From positions 160,700,849-160,764,848 of the forward strand of contig NC_081413.1 in the NCBI RefSeq assembly GCF_030272615.1: a DNA stretch of 64,000 nt, written 5' to 3'. Below are positions 25,422 to 37,722 of the stretch, piece after piece. The stretch's first letter is position 1. Every line of letters begins with the position of its first letter. The DNA comes from Cryptomeria japonica. Taxonomy: Eukaryota > Streptophyta > Pinopsida > Cupressales > Cupressaceae. The notes under the pieces were generated by a model. That model saw only the letters and a list, made by a program, of their open reading frames with translations, was not told where the DNA came from and searched no databases. The position numbers were made by a program, and so were the translations under genes.

Positions 25422-28400
25422 AGAGTTTGACTTACTCCTGGAAGTCGCATGAGTAGATTTATGAAGTAGGGACATAACATTTCCCACAATTTCAATAAGT
25501 TACTCAAAATCTTATCTTGCCTACTAGAAAGGTGAAATACCAAAATCAACTTATTATTGTAATTAACTTACAATCTTCACAAGGTTAAATTATTAGTATT
25601 TTTATTACATTTCCCTTCGATCTCAGGTAGGTGTTTACAAAGTTCTACTTTCCAACAACTTACATTAATGCGCCATCCAAATCATATCAATAACACACAT
25701 CAACTCCCACAATCAAGGTTACACATGATAGTTTACTTATTAATTTCTAGGAGTCATACCTATTAAGGGTTCATGTAAAACATGTTTATCCCACTGCACT
25801 TGTCATCCATGCTTGCCTCTAAAGAGAATTGACAACATAGTTTATTCTTAATGAATCTACTTATTTTACATCAAGGCACCTCATTAGGGTGTTAATAAAA
25901 TATTTGTTAAACTATCCTAGGTGCAAAATTTCTTCCAACTACCTTAGGTAACAAGGTCTAATCAAATTTAGGTTCTTCAAATCAACCCCTATATAGGGTA
26001 GTTTTCTACCACTAGGGATTACAATGTTTATATTTCTAGGCACCAAGGTTTAAGTTTCATAGGGTACATTATTTGCAATTTCCAAACATTAAGGTACATA
26101 ACAATCCCATTCTAAGGGAGTGATGGAAATCATTAATACTTATTTTAGACATCATCCATGCAATCATCTTCATACACATGCCAAATCTACCAGTCGACAA
26201 TCATCGCTTTCGTAATTCATTAGGGAAAGGTCACACTATTGTTATAAATCTTTCTCTTCCCGATTACTCGCAATTAATTTTACTTAGGAGGATATTCCTT
26301 CCTTTTTCTTAATTTGATAAAATATATTCTTTGTTAATTCTTTGTGCCTAATTTCACTTCTTGCGGTATTCTCCCTTGACACACTATTAGTGGTTCAATG
26401 AACATGATAGCCATTTACACAAATCACATCACTAGGGCTAGCTATATCAACCATCAAAATGATCACGTGACACTTTAAAAGGTCAAAATAAAATAAAAAA
26501 TTACTTTTACCAAGTCCCTTCAAAAGAAGAAAAATGCCGGCAATTGAAAGATATTAAAACTAGAAACATGGCAAGTGCCATAGTTCCAAAAAAAAACATA
26601 AATTTAGTGGTCCTCTCTTCATAAAAAAAAATTAAAAAACAAAAGGAAAGTTCTATCCCCTAGGTCACAATATACTTTTCAAAGAAAGTTGAAAATTCTG
26701 ACGAATCAAAACTTGAAACAAGATGACCATACCGGTCATACCCTAGGGAGTAACCGCAACACCTCAGCCAAGATCACATGTCCTGAGTGTGTTAGGAAGT
26801 GATTGTTAGACTCTTAAGGTTCTTAGATTCTTTATAATCCTTTATTGATTTATGAAATAAATTCTTATACGTAAGAGATCGCATTCATTTTTATAAATCA
26901 TGTTCCATTTTAACCTTCATGTGCTTACCATTTCAAGAAACACTTTCTGATATAATCCACTATCTATGTAGGGTTATTAACATCCTTAATTATATTCTAA
27001 TAGGTGATTGCACTAACTCTACCATCCTCCGTCCATTCCTCTTGCACAAATTTTTTTTGAACACTTAATTATACGCAATCTATGCTTAATTAGAGGTTAA
27101 AGCTTAACAAGCCGATCCAATGAAACCTTAGGTCTTGATAAAACTCCTAGGTGATAGGATTAAGAAAATTACTAACATAACAATTACGATGACTCCTATT
27201 ATCAAGCAGATCGAATAAATTTTATAAGGGCAATAATAATTTCACTCAAAAGTCCCTTTCATTTCAGTTGCGTTTAATAGTACTTAATTAGATCATCTTC
27301 TACTAAATAGACATTTATATAGTTACTTGGTTCAATATCAATTATTTAATAAATATCCAGTTTCCTCCATTGTGTTAATACATCCTTCCTTAATAACTTA
27401 ATTTAATATGGCTTCTATTAATTATCTTAATATGCTAAATCTTGATTCAATGTTACATGGTAGCTCAAGTATCGACACTTCCATGTCTTACACACACGGT
27501 TGATAGTTCGGTACAAAATTGACACTAGTTTACTTAGAACCACTTAGGATTTGTATAATGTAATCATATAATTTTACTAGGGACCTCATTTGTTTTCTTA
27601 GCACCTTATGCTAACTCCTTATATTTTCACCTCTAACATTCACTTGCCTTCATTAGGTAGGAGCTTGTTGTCAAATTGCTAACACATTTGGGGTGGAATT
27701 ATTGTCAAGTAAGATCAATAATGGTTGACAACAATTCCTACCCACACATTTCATGAGATATTTCAAACAACTCAAAGAGTGGACTTATTCTCTTCTACTT
27801 CACTTATGCAACTATGAAATCAAGGGGGTGTGCACTCGAAAGGTGACCAACACCCATCCTTTTAATTAAAATTTAGTAAAAGGGGAGTTATCTTGTTCCA
27901 TATTACTTATTTATATTTACTTACTAGCCCATTTCTGACATATCACAACCTTCGATCTCTTCAATCTGAAAAAAAAAATAAACACCTTATCATCATAATA
28001 TTTTTTTACCTAATTACGGTATAACTCAAAGGTGTCCAATAATTACCAATGTCTTAAGACTCCCATAATTTTTCAAGTTCTCCCTTAGCTAACCACAAAA
28101 AGGTTGGCTCCTTATCAATGTTCTCATAAAATCTTTTATATTGCCAACTAATTCCCATTAAAACTTTGGTATTATATTGTTGTTATAATATCTTTCCATA
28201 AGCCATTTCCATCATCCATACTTAATGTTTTCACATACTTCTACATTTGAGTGCCATAATTTTCAAAACTTCTTCGATTGTGCCTAGTAGTTAAATTGTG
28301 TTACATATTATCTTGTACCTAGAGACTAACCATGATTGGATTGCACCTTTCTTCCTAGTTTTCTGAACGAGTATTAGTTACTTATTCCTAGATTATAAGA

Positions 28401-29457
28401 TCCTAATACTTTTACACTCCTTGCACTTCAATGGGGATTTTTGTAGAATTCCCAAATCAACTCTACTCTCTCTTCCATTATTTAATTTCTCCAAGATTAT
28501 CTTCTCATAAAGGAACTAGTTGAGGTTTTACTTTCTTGTTTCCCCAATTATATAACCAAAGATGAACTTAGGGTTTATTGTAATTACGTGGTTTAACCCA
28601 AGAAGTTGATGCCTCCTTTATCCTTATTTAACTCATCTATAGTATTACTAGGGTTTTCTGATCATGGAGTTTGCCATTCATCATTTTAGTTCTAATCTTC
28701 AGGGTTATCCAACTCTAGCTTCACTGTATTACTACAAAAATTGTCTAACAAATGCTCTTAATAAGAAATCTAGCATGACCACATTCTTAAGGTACCTAGT
28801 CATTAGGATAGGTTAATGCTTCTATCTGAGATTCGCAAGAGTTCCTTTTAACTCTTCTTCAATTATGTCTCCAATGGCAGCTTTGATCTTTTTAACCATC
28901 AAAATTTCACATAGCTTAAAAACTTAACTTGAACTATCATGATCTTGTTTATCTTGTTTATTGTGACTGTGCCTTTGTCTTAGGTCTAACTATCTTGCTT
29001 TACTTGCCATGTCAAGAACATATCTCAATGGAAGGTATTCTCTTAGTTACCATCAAGAGTATTTTAGTGAAGAATTAACTCCTCATACTTGATTTGATTA
29101 GGACAATTATTGCGTTTAAGTTCCAATTGAATGGTACCCCATAAGTACTAAAGAGCTAAATTTCATGATTAAACACCGAAATATTTCATATAAATAAATA
29201 ATTAAAAATTTTGTAGCCTTTGGGATTTTATTTAAGCCATAAATATTATGACAAAATTTGTTTCAAATTCCAGGGCTTTTAGTGGCCCTTGGAACCCCTT
29301 GAATTGATATATGTTGAACTGTTGATTTAGAAGAATATTCACTTATGTTTCACTTTGTTATTTCGCAAGTTTCCACCTAGGTGTTATACTTTGAAGCCAT
29401 AGTTTAGTTCAACTAAGTTATGAATGTAGCCCGTGTTCCCCAGTGTATGAACCTAGG
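25422..29457 (-). other. Non-coding interior of the LARD-like element
   Basis: About 4.0 kb with no frame over 60 codons in six frames and no CCHC, DSG, YxDD or integrase motif seen. CpG is rare. It carries mixed AT-rich sequence without obvious internal repeats. A LARD interior is expected to be non-coding; a fully decayed coding interior cannot be excluded by eye. Confidence 0.6.
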
Positions 29458-29469
29458 GCTCTAATACCA
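29458..29469 (-). other. Primer binding site of the LARD-like element
   Basis: Minus strand TGGTATTAGAGC: one C to T change from the initiator tRNA-Met site, 3 bp from the LTR at 29473. Confidence 0.8.
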
Positions 29470-30105
29470 AAATGTCATACCCAAACTTTTGGGCACGAAT
29501 GGGAAAATTTTTATTTTAAAAAAAAAAATCACAACTTAAAACATTAAATTTTGCCAACATGAAATGTGCTATCAAGTTTGTCTTAACTATGTTCGAGTTA
29601 ACTCTAACCACTAACTCAAGTAAGCGAAATTGATTTAAAATTAAATGCGGAATACTAAATGAATTAATTTATTATCTCATCAAATTTAGTCAATAGATTA
29701 ATTAAATCAAAACTCTTTAAAATAATTGATGAAGATAAAATTAATCTCCAATAACCATTATTTGTTTTTAGGATCTAATTAAATTAGTCATAGCACTTAG
29801 TTTATAAATGTCTAAAATTCATTTTAATCAATAATTAAAATGTTCTTAAATTAAATCAACTAAAGGGTCAATTAAATTCATAGTGACATATGTCCTATAA
29901 AGTTTAATCCCATAAACCTATATCGAGGAGGGTAAAATTATTCCCCATAGCCAAAATATCTTACCCAATTTGTTATAAAACTTCTAATAGATTAAACTTC
30001 ATGAATATTTTAAATATAAACTTTTTTTTTTTTTATATCCATATGTCTATTAAAAACATATATAATTCATGACCACATAATAAAATACTTAACCTACAAT
30101 TATCT

Positions 30106-30110
<5 letters not shown>

Positions 30111-30183
<73 letters not shown>
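30111..30183. repeat. (TA)n microsatellite
   Basis: An uninterrupted TA run of about 72 bp in the right LTR; the left LTR has a short run instead. Confidence 0.95.
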
Positions 30184-30189
<6 letters not shown>

Positions 30190-30374
30190 GCCCTACATTC
30201 TAAAAACCTCCTCTTTCTTTATACTACCCTAGCCCTACTCAGGTTAGGGTTTTATTCTTTTCTTGTTTTATTTTGCAGGGCGGAGGTTTCCATGGGAAGC
30301 GGTGGCCATGGGAGAGTGGTGTCTATGGTGGAGGGTTTGGTGATAGGTGGTGGCGGTGAGCATCCCCGAGGACG

Positions 30375-30475
30375 CCACTGGGGTCACCCACAGTGGCGGC
30401 CCCTAGGCTGTTCGCTGTGAGAAGCCACAATGGCGCCCCCCCCAGCCCCACTGTCCACTGTGTTAAACACAGTGG
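30375..30475. repeat. Hairpin block of the right LARD-like LTR
   Basis: One imperfect palindrome at 30375-30396 (CCACTGGGG with CCACAGTGG) and one perfect palindrome at 30455-30475 (CCACTGTGT with ACACAGTGG). Between them is a damaged copy of the fourth hairpin of the left LTR. Confidence 0.75.
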
Positions 30476-30544
30476 TTCGGCCCACCAAAACCCTTATGCG
30501 ATATTTTTTTTTTTCCTAAGTTTAATTATTATTATTTTTTTGTT

Positions 30545-30720
30545 TATTAAAACTATAATAAATTATACATACATACATATATATAAATTTATATATATTA
30601 TATAAATTAGTATGTTTTTAGAAAAATGAATTCATTTAAACATATATATATATATGTATATAAATTTATTTATATATATATATACATATATTTTAATTGT
30701 GTATTAAATCTAGGGCATAT
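30545..30720. other. AT-rich insertion private to the right LTR
   Basis: The left LTR passes directly from TTATTATTATTATTTTTTTT to TATGAAAGTATATGC; here about 175 bp, almost pure A and T with repeated TATACATATATATA blocks in both orientations, intervene. It may be a small palindromic insertion or a slippage product of the TA-rich sequence. Confidence 0.6.
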
Positions 30721-31830
30721 TTTTTTCTTTTATGAAAGTATATGCTGATATTTTTATTTTGAAACATTTTAACACATAAGTTAAAGCCATCAGATTTAAA
30801 ATCAATGTACATATTTCTTTTTATTTTAAATGCCTTGCAGCTATAAATAAAATCAGATAGTTTATTTAATCCTCAGATTTATTTTCTACAAGTAATTAAA
30901 ATTAACAGAAGTAAACAATTTTAAACAACAACTATGTAAATCTATAAATGATTAAGATAAACCTTTAGAGATGGCTATAATAAAAAAAAAATTATAGATT
31001 TTATTTTCTGCAAATAAATAAAATGACAGATTAAATAGACTAAATTTGCACTTCCATATATAGATCTAAATGTTTTAATTCCAACCTACTACATGCATAC
31101 CAATCTATTTCAAAGATAAAATGACAGATTTAAATAAACTAAGCACTTCCATATATAGATCTAAATGTTTTAATTTTAGCCTACTGCATGCATACCAATC
31201 TATTTCATTTCATTTCTATTTTATTTTATTTTAAATGCATAAAAGAATAAAATAAATTTCTTTCTTTTCAAAATATCATATACACAACAAATATTATTTT
31301 CAAAACTTTAGGGAACTAATTCCAGAAATACTCATTTCTTTTTTGTAGTATAGCATAATAAAATATTACATTTCTTTAAAGCATATTTCAAAGACACTAT
31401 CATCACTTTACAAATAGGTCTCTCATTTCTAATAAATGAGGACTTTAAAAAAAATAATAAATACATTTCCAAATATTTTTCTGCAACAAATAACTCCAGC
31501 CACATCTACTTGTCCTATTCTTTTCTGCCAACAACCTATAATTAAATCAAAGGCTATGATCATGGAGTGCTCACCTCCCAGCCTAGGCGAACTAGTAGCC
31601 ACCCCCAAGCTTGGAGAACCAAGCCCTAGACAGGTTACACACATGCAAACACAATAAACAAGGGAAAACAATCACAAACATATTCCCAACCAAGGCTACA
31701 CTGCACCACACATTGTGATGTCTTTTCAAGGGTGGTAGTGGACCAAGTACCCTAAGGAGACTGCAAGTATGGAAAAACACAAAGCCGCGTCGTGGAAACC
31801 AAAAGTATGTCACAAGTATAATAACCCCCA

Positions 31831-32597
31831 CAACAGAAACAACTAGAAGTGATGGAGGCAATGCAAAAACAAACTATATTATATCATGAAAATCAGTTAC
31901 AAACTATGGGCAACATGTGGGCTCACAAGATTTGGCTCACAGGCTTGAGTACAAAACATGTGTGTTATGCAACATTCGGCTCCAACAAGAATGCGAGCCA
32001 ACTCTAAATCTCCTAATCCTTAGATCTTTCTTCTATCTTCTAAAACTTCCTTCTAAATACTTAATTACATTCATTTATATGATCAAGGGTGATCCACGTC
32101 GACCCAAGAAGAAACAATAATCGATGAACAAGATGAAATGTGTAAAACAACAAGGTTGACCTCTACCAAAAAGATCTCTCTAGAAAATCCATAGAATGAA
32201 GTGCAGACCCAAGGGAAGTTTGGCCACATACCAAGGAATGTTGGAAGCAATGAATTGGAGCTCCACAAGCTACAAAAGAGATTTGCAAGATTCACCAATA
32301 GCAAATAGGATGAAGCAGTTTCGATGTTTTAAGCTAGAAAATGATCTCAAATTTCAGAAGCAATAACTTGCCAAAAAAAGATCCAAACATCTTGCAGCCA
32401 AGGATAAGGAAATTGAATAAGTCCATGATTAAAATCCAACTCTACAAGATTCGGTGAGCCAATGCAAAGAAACACAGAATGAAATGTTAAAACTGTAAAA
32501 CAGAAACAAACTGAAAGAAAATTTTTTTTTTTGTTGATGCAAGATTTCCAAGAACCAGAGATGCTCATGCATCAGATATCCAAGGTTGATTGAAAAT
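31831..32597 (-). mobile_element. Fragment of an LTR, possibly related to the TRIM-like family
   Basis: A TGATGGAGGC at 31850 and a GATGCTCATGCATCA ending at 32574 give TGATG...CATCA ends like those of the TRIM-like LTR (which ends GATGCTCTTGCATCA). The rest does not align by eye. It separates the truncated LARD-like LTR from the chromovirus LTR. No gene is seen. Confidence 0.35.
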
Positions 32598-33824
32598 TGT
32601 TAGACAATTCAAATAACTGGAAGACAACTGAGAGGGGGGGTGCATCAGTTGTCATAGATTACCAGAATATTTAGCAATTAAAACTTTAATACCAAAAACT
32701 AAAATATTAATATTGGAATGTTTAAACCAAATACTGGAATATAAGTTAAACCAAATAAGCATAAACAATAATTAGAGAATAAATACCATCCACATGACAC
32801 CAAGATTTATATGGGAAAACCCGATAAAGGGAAAAACCATAGTGGGAAGCCTACCCATAGTGAGATAATACTTCTATAGTAGGTATGTGAATTACAATTG
32901 AGGGGCCTACACTTGCAAGAAGGCCAATATCCTAGAGCACACATCACAAAAGGAGTCTCACTAACTACATAGAAATCCAACCTACAATGCGAAAGAAGGA
33001 ATGAACTGTAAAGATAGCATCTGCTATGCCTCAGTACAGTTCTAGTTAAGCTCAATACCGGAGGACTAAATCTTCTTACATAAACCCAATTAGATCTCTA
33101 ATGATTGACTAAATCCTTTGTCTGAATGATATTACATTATTCACATATTACATATCCATATCCCATTCCCTGACCATATCCCCATGATGATCTACAATGA
33201 GATCTTAAATCCTATATATACAAACCCTCGACCATAAACAATCAGGTCAGCCACCAGAAAATAAACCAATTACATAATTACAAAACATGTTAGCCTTTGA
33301 CCAAACAAATAATATCCAACTCAGAAGACATCCTAGAAACACAACAAGAAGTCCAATCCACACATTATATTAAGCTAGTCCATAACCTAGATCAACCGAG
33401 ACCCAATATAGGTCCACACACTAAAGAAATAATCCAAATCCACCAAGTCTCAAACATGATCACCATCAGCATCCTAAATCCATACCAGAAGCTACACCAA
33501 CACCACTTATGAAATTCATCAAATATATTCTTCAAAAGCTTTGCTGATGAAACCCTCGCTGAAATCACAAGTCAAGATTCCAAGCAAACAAGATAGCATC
33601 CAATCACCAGAGTAAAACAGACTAACTGAATATGAACATGAGTATCATGAATAAGCTAGTTCCATAACGAAACCATACTGAACCATACCAGATCTAAACC
33701 AACCAGAAACCACTCAACCTACCGGGACCAAAAGGGTGCTAGTAAAGCATCCAAATTAGCTAGTGTTGACATCAATGATAAAACAGCAATGCAAAACATA
33801 ATCAATTCCTTGAAATGGCCAACA
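32598..33824 (-). repeat. 3' LTR of the chromovirus-type element
   Basis: Left edge TGTTAGACAATTC at 32598, right edge TGGCCAACA at 33824, so the minus strand reads TGTTGGCC to TAACA. It lies directly after the decayed pol end. On the minus strand TTATCATTGATGTCAAC is near the start, and TTTCCCTTTATCGGG and CCCCCCTCTCAG are near the end. The solo LTR at 37723-38809 shares this layout and much of the sequence between, and is a related family member. Confidence 0.7.
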
Positions 33825-33839
33825 AAAATTAAGTCCCAC

Positions 33840-34245
33840 ACTTTTCTGGGGTAAGATGAAAACCAAGACAATCTACCTCTACTTGAGGAATCCATGACGA
33901 ACCTTCAACCAGTCCACCTTTCCACTTCACAAGATACTCTATGTACTAGTTGCTCCAAGTGCTACGCCTTGTTTTTCTATCCAAAATCTCTTCAATATAG
34001 TTCGGATCCCTCTGGGGTATCTGCTTCTCTAAGTCTACTACACTATCCTTATTGAATTCTACCTCATGATACTGATGTAGATTTGCAATGTTGAATATAG
34101 GTGAAATACTCAAGCTATCCGGTAACTCCACTTCATATGTATTTTCGGAACTGAATTTCCTCAAGATCTTATAGGGTGCAAACTTCCTCATTTGCAACTT
34201 ATTATAGGTTCCAATTGGAAATCTCTCTTTTCTTAGATACACCAC
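33840..34245 (-). pseudogene. Integrase C-terminal region and chromodomain
   Basis: The frame at 34245-33946 reads MVYLRKERFPIGTYNKLQMR, the conserved block after the integrase core, then EVELPDSLSISPIFNIANLH, and approaches the chromodomain with EILDRKTRRSTW. A stop follows, after which the same frame reads YIEYLVKWKGG and EGSSWIPQVE, the core of a chromodomain that in this lineage tethers integration to heterochromatin. The frame ends near 33850, just before the 3' LTR. Confidence 0.8.
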
Positions 34246-35414
34246 AATTAATTACCAACTCCAAATTCCTTATGTCTCCTTTTCTCATCTTCTTTCTCCT
34301 TATACTTACTGTTCATGTCCTCCAAATGTTGTTTAACCTAAGTATGTATTGTTTTCATATTCTTTGCAAATTCTTCTACTTCTGCAATCCTTTTATCTTC
34401 ATTATTTATATCTCTCAACTCTGATATACCTCTAGGGTGTACTCCATTGACAATCTCAAAAGGTGTTCTTCTGATGCTCCTGTTCACTGAATTATTTTAG
34501 GTAAATTTTGCTTGTGAAAGAATCAAGTCCCAACTTCCGGTCTTCTCTCCAACTAAGCATCTCAACAAATTTTCCAAACTCCTATTCACTACTTTTGTTT
34601 GTCCATCAATCTATGGGTGAAAAGTAGAACTAAAATTGAAATCTATTTTCATCTTCTTCCAAAGTGTTCTCCAAAAATATCCAACAAACTTAGTATCTCT
34701 ATTAGAAACTATTCTTTTAGGTAACCCATGAAATCTCACCACTTCTTTAAAAAATAGGTCAGCAACAAGTACTTCATTTCTTGTCTTCTTACAAGGTATG
34801 AAATGTGTGATCTTTGAGAATCTATCCACCACCAAAAATATAAAATCATTTCCTCTCCATTTCCTAGGCAATCCAAGTATGAAATCCATTCTTATGTCCT
34901 CCCAAGGTCTCTCTAGAATTGTCAAAGGCTTCTACAATCCAACATTCTAACTACTACCTTTTGCAAGTTGACAAATTCTACAGTTCTACACAAATTTCCT
35001 GACATCCTTATGAACCCGAGGCCAAAAGTAATTTGCACTCACTAATGCTACTATCTTATCAACACCAAAGTGTCTGACTAATCATCCATAATGCTTCTCC
35101 TTTATCAAAATCTCTCTCATAGAACTCCTAGGTATACACAGTTGAACTCCTCTAGACAACATCTCATCTTGAATGAAATAATCCAACCACTTACTTCTAT
35201 CCACCATAACCGGTTCCTTATAAGCTTTCCAAGGCTCTGCAAAATCTGGGCCATCCCCATACAAGTTATTCAATTCCTCAAAACCTAATACCTCTTCTCT
35301 CATCTCTATCGACAAGTTCCTCCTTCTTCTCAGTGGATAATCACCTTTATTTGACTTTCCACTTCTATGCTTCAACACAAAGGTATAACTTTGCAAGAAC
35401 TCTAACCATCTCAT
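34246..35414 (-). pseudogene. Integrase of the chromovirus-type element
   Basis: The segment 35414-35082 holds the RNase H end and the linker. A zinc-binding part follows (NCRICQLAKG near 34.98 kb). The core is at 34925-34611: the first Asp is present ([10 protein letters not shown]), the second catalytic Asp is Asn (VSNRDTKF, codon 34701-34703) and the catalytic Glu is Lys (DGQTKVVNR, codon 34593-34595). Both changes are G to A on the coding strand. A stop precedes the IDGQT block. The enzyme cannot be active in this copy. Confidence 0.8.
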
Positions 35415-36046
35415 ATATGTCTCTGATTCAACTTACTCTAACTATTCAAGTACTGCAAAGCTTGATGATTTGTATACAACACAAACTCATTAGGCAACAA
35501 ATAATGTCTCCATTTCTTCAATGCTTGAATTATGGCATAAAAATCTTGATCATACATAGAATATCTCCTCCTTGCATCATTCATCTTCTCAGTGAAATAA
35601 GCTACCTATCTTCCTTCTTGACTCAACCTAGCTCCAATTGCATTCCCACTTGTATCACAATCTACTTGAAACACTTTGTTAAAATTTGGTAAAGCCAACA
35701 CATGTTGCTCTGTTACCTTTTTCTTCAACAATTCAAAGCTCTTATTTTCTTAGGTTGCCTACTTGATATCCTTTCTATCCCCTCTCATTGCTTTTGTCAT
35801 AGAGCTTCAAATTAAATTGAAATTTCTGATAAACTTCTAGTAGAAACTAGCCAATCCATGAAATGATCTTACCTCTCCAATTATTTTCAGTGTAGGCCAT
35901 TCAACAATTTCTCTTACCTTCTCAGGATCCATCGTCAATCCATCTTCAGATATTATAAATCCCAAATATACTCTCTTCCTTCATGAAACAACACTTCTTA
36001 ATGTTTATCAACAACTTCTCTTTTATCAGCCTCTGCAAAACTTATC
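35415..36046 (-). pseudogene. RNase H region of the chromovirus-type element
   Basis: Between RT and integrase the minus strand reads, in pieces, WPTLKIIGEVRSFHGLASFY and [18 protein letters not shown], then RRRYSMYDQDFYAIIQALKKW, NEFVLYTNHQALQYLNS and, after a stop, RWLEFLQSYTFVLKHRSGKS. This is the connection domain and RNase H of Ty3 elements. The expected Asp after LYT is Asn (TNHQAL). At least three stops break it. Confidence 0.75.
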
Positions 36047-36778
36047 TTAAATACAACACATGTTTTTCCTTTGTCTTACTGATATCAAAATGTCATCCAA
36101 ATATACAATAACAAACTTACCCAAGAATTTCTTCAATACCTCATTCATCGTCATGAAAGTGCTCGGTGCATTAGTCAATCCAAAAGGCATAACCAACCAT
36201 TCATACGATCCTTCATTTGTCTTGAATGCTATCTTCCACTCATCTCCTTCCCCAATTCTGATCTGATGGTATCCACTCTTGAATTCTATCTTTGTATAAT
36301 ATCTATCTTTGCTCAAATAATTCATTGTGTCATCCATCCTAGGCAAAGGGAAGCAATACTTCACTGTGATCTTGTTTATTTCTCTAGAGTCATTACACAT
36401 CCTCCATTCTCCATTCTTCTTAGGTGCTAATACTTTTGGCACTTCACAAGGACTGAAACATTCTTTGATCATACCTTTCCTCAACAAATCATGCACTTGT
36501 CTATTCACCTCCTCATTCTCTATCAATATCATTTGGTGTGTTGCTTTATTAGGCAAACTAGCTCTGAGAATCAGGTTCATGTAATGACAAATACTTCTCA
36601 TAGGGGGAAATCCATCAGGTACATTATCTGAAATGATATCTGCATATTTTGTCATCAACTCCTTTATTTCCTCTGGTTCTTCTTCTTCATTCTCAAGATC
36701 TTTAGTCTTCTTAGGAACTAAAGAAAAACATACATTCTCATGTGTCATCCCATCTAGTAATTTTCTTCCATCCACCAA
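36047..36778 (-). pseudogene. Reverse transcriptase of the chromovirus-type element
   Basis: A 243-codon open frame covers the linker and the fingers and palm of RT. Recognisable blocks: EVPKVLAPKKNGEWRMC, then SREINKITVKYCFPLPRMDD, SGYHQIRIGEGDEWKIAFKT, EWLVMPFGLTNAPSTFM and the active-site VIVYLDDILI (YLDD at 36103-36092). The first palm Asp is replaced by Glu (TKIEFKSGYH instead of an acidic D at that point). It ends in a stop soon after YLDD. This is the best-preserved part of the element. Confidence 0.85.
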
Positions 36779-37336
36779 TCATATTCTAGCACTAGTACAA
36801 ACTTCACTCTTTAGGGGCTCCTCCAAGGGCAACAAGGTCTACTTCAACCCATTTACAACAATAGTGTATATTCTCTTCCTCCCATCATGTATTGCCTGTC
36901 TATCATACTACCAAGGTCTACCCAACAAGATATGACATATATCCATAGGTATAATATCACACAAAACTTCATCATGATAAGATCCAATCTTCAATTTCAC
37001 CAAAGATTGTTCACTTACTAGTATCTTATGATCATATTGAATCCATGCTATCTAATAAGGCTTAGAGTACTTTGATCTTTCCAAATTCATCTTGTTCATC
37101 ACCTCCTCTGAAACAAGATTATTTGAACTACCACTATCAATTATAACTTTACAAAACTTACCGGATAACTTGCATTTGGTCTTGAAGAAATTCCTCCTCT
37201 ACAAGGGCTCTTCATCATTTCTGGTATGACACAAATCTCTCCCCACAACCAACAATTTTCCATCTTCCATTTTATTAGTTGATCCAGTATGGTCTTCTTC
37301 CATCAATTCTTCTCTTCCAGCATTCTCTATCTTCTT
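36779..37336 (-). pseudogene. Aspartic protease of the chromovirus-type element
   Basis: The minus strand reads CKVIIDSGSSNNLVS with the catalytic DSG at 37138-37130, and further on DICHILLGRPW at about 36945-36910, the usual second block of retrotransposon proteases, followed by a stop. The frame carries several stops, so it is not listed as a single open reading. Confidence 0.75.
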
Positions 37337-37722
37337 ACATTCAAAAGCTCGATGTCCTCCTCCACACTTAAAGCAGGCTCCTCTAAATACTCTTTTTTGT
37401 TATCTTTTGTTATCTTTGCCATAACTCTCATTCCGATATCCATTAGGTTCCCATCTCTGGTAAAAATTTCTATCATCCTTCTGGTATGAACTTCCATCTC
37501 TGCTAACTTCCTTGTCTTTGTTCTAATCTGTATAGGGTCCTCTTCCTCTAGAATAACTTTTTCCTCCTTGAAATCTTCCTCTAGAAAACCTTCCACCTCT
37601 ACCTCTTTTCTTCTACTCTTGTCTTTTGTTCAAATTTTCTTTTCCCTTCAGGGCATATTGATAGGCTTCCTCAACACTCTGCAAATTGATTATTTACTGA
37701 TTTCATCTTGTATAGACATCAA
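37337..37722 (-). pseudogene. Gag C-terminus with CCHC zinc knuckle
   Basis: The minus strand reads SVEEAYQYALKGKENL next to the solo LTR, then a knuckle CFKCGGGHRAFEC with all four metal ligands (37375-37337). The stretch between is Arg/Gly-rich (KKRGRGGRF). It continues the gag started at 39223-38810. Confidence 0.8.

Larger units (their letters stand above)
21411..31830 (-). mobile_element. LARD-like element: 4-kb LTR, non-coding 4-kb interior
   Basis: The sequence from 21411 (TGTCATGCCCAAACTTTTGG) recurs at 29473 (TGTCATACCCAAACTTTTGG) and stays alignable to about 23711 and 31830. On the minus strand the LTR runs TGTAAGGCC to CATGACA. The minus-strand primer site at 29458-29469 and polypurine tract at 25410-25421 bracket the interior and fix the orientation. 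The interior has no frame longer than 60 codons and no retroviral motif. Long LTRs with a long non-coding interior match the definition of large retrotransposon derivatives. The right LTR is truncated at 31830. Confidence 0.8.
29473..31830 (-). repeat. LARD-like element, right (5') LTR, truncated
   Basis: Aligns with 21411 to about 23711. It ends after ATAACCCCCA, where unrelated sequence begins, so about 1.7 kb of the LTR are missing. It differs from the left LTR by a long (TA)n run (30111-30183), loss of two hairpins, and an AT-rich insertion of about 175 bp (30545-30720). Confidence 0.8.
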
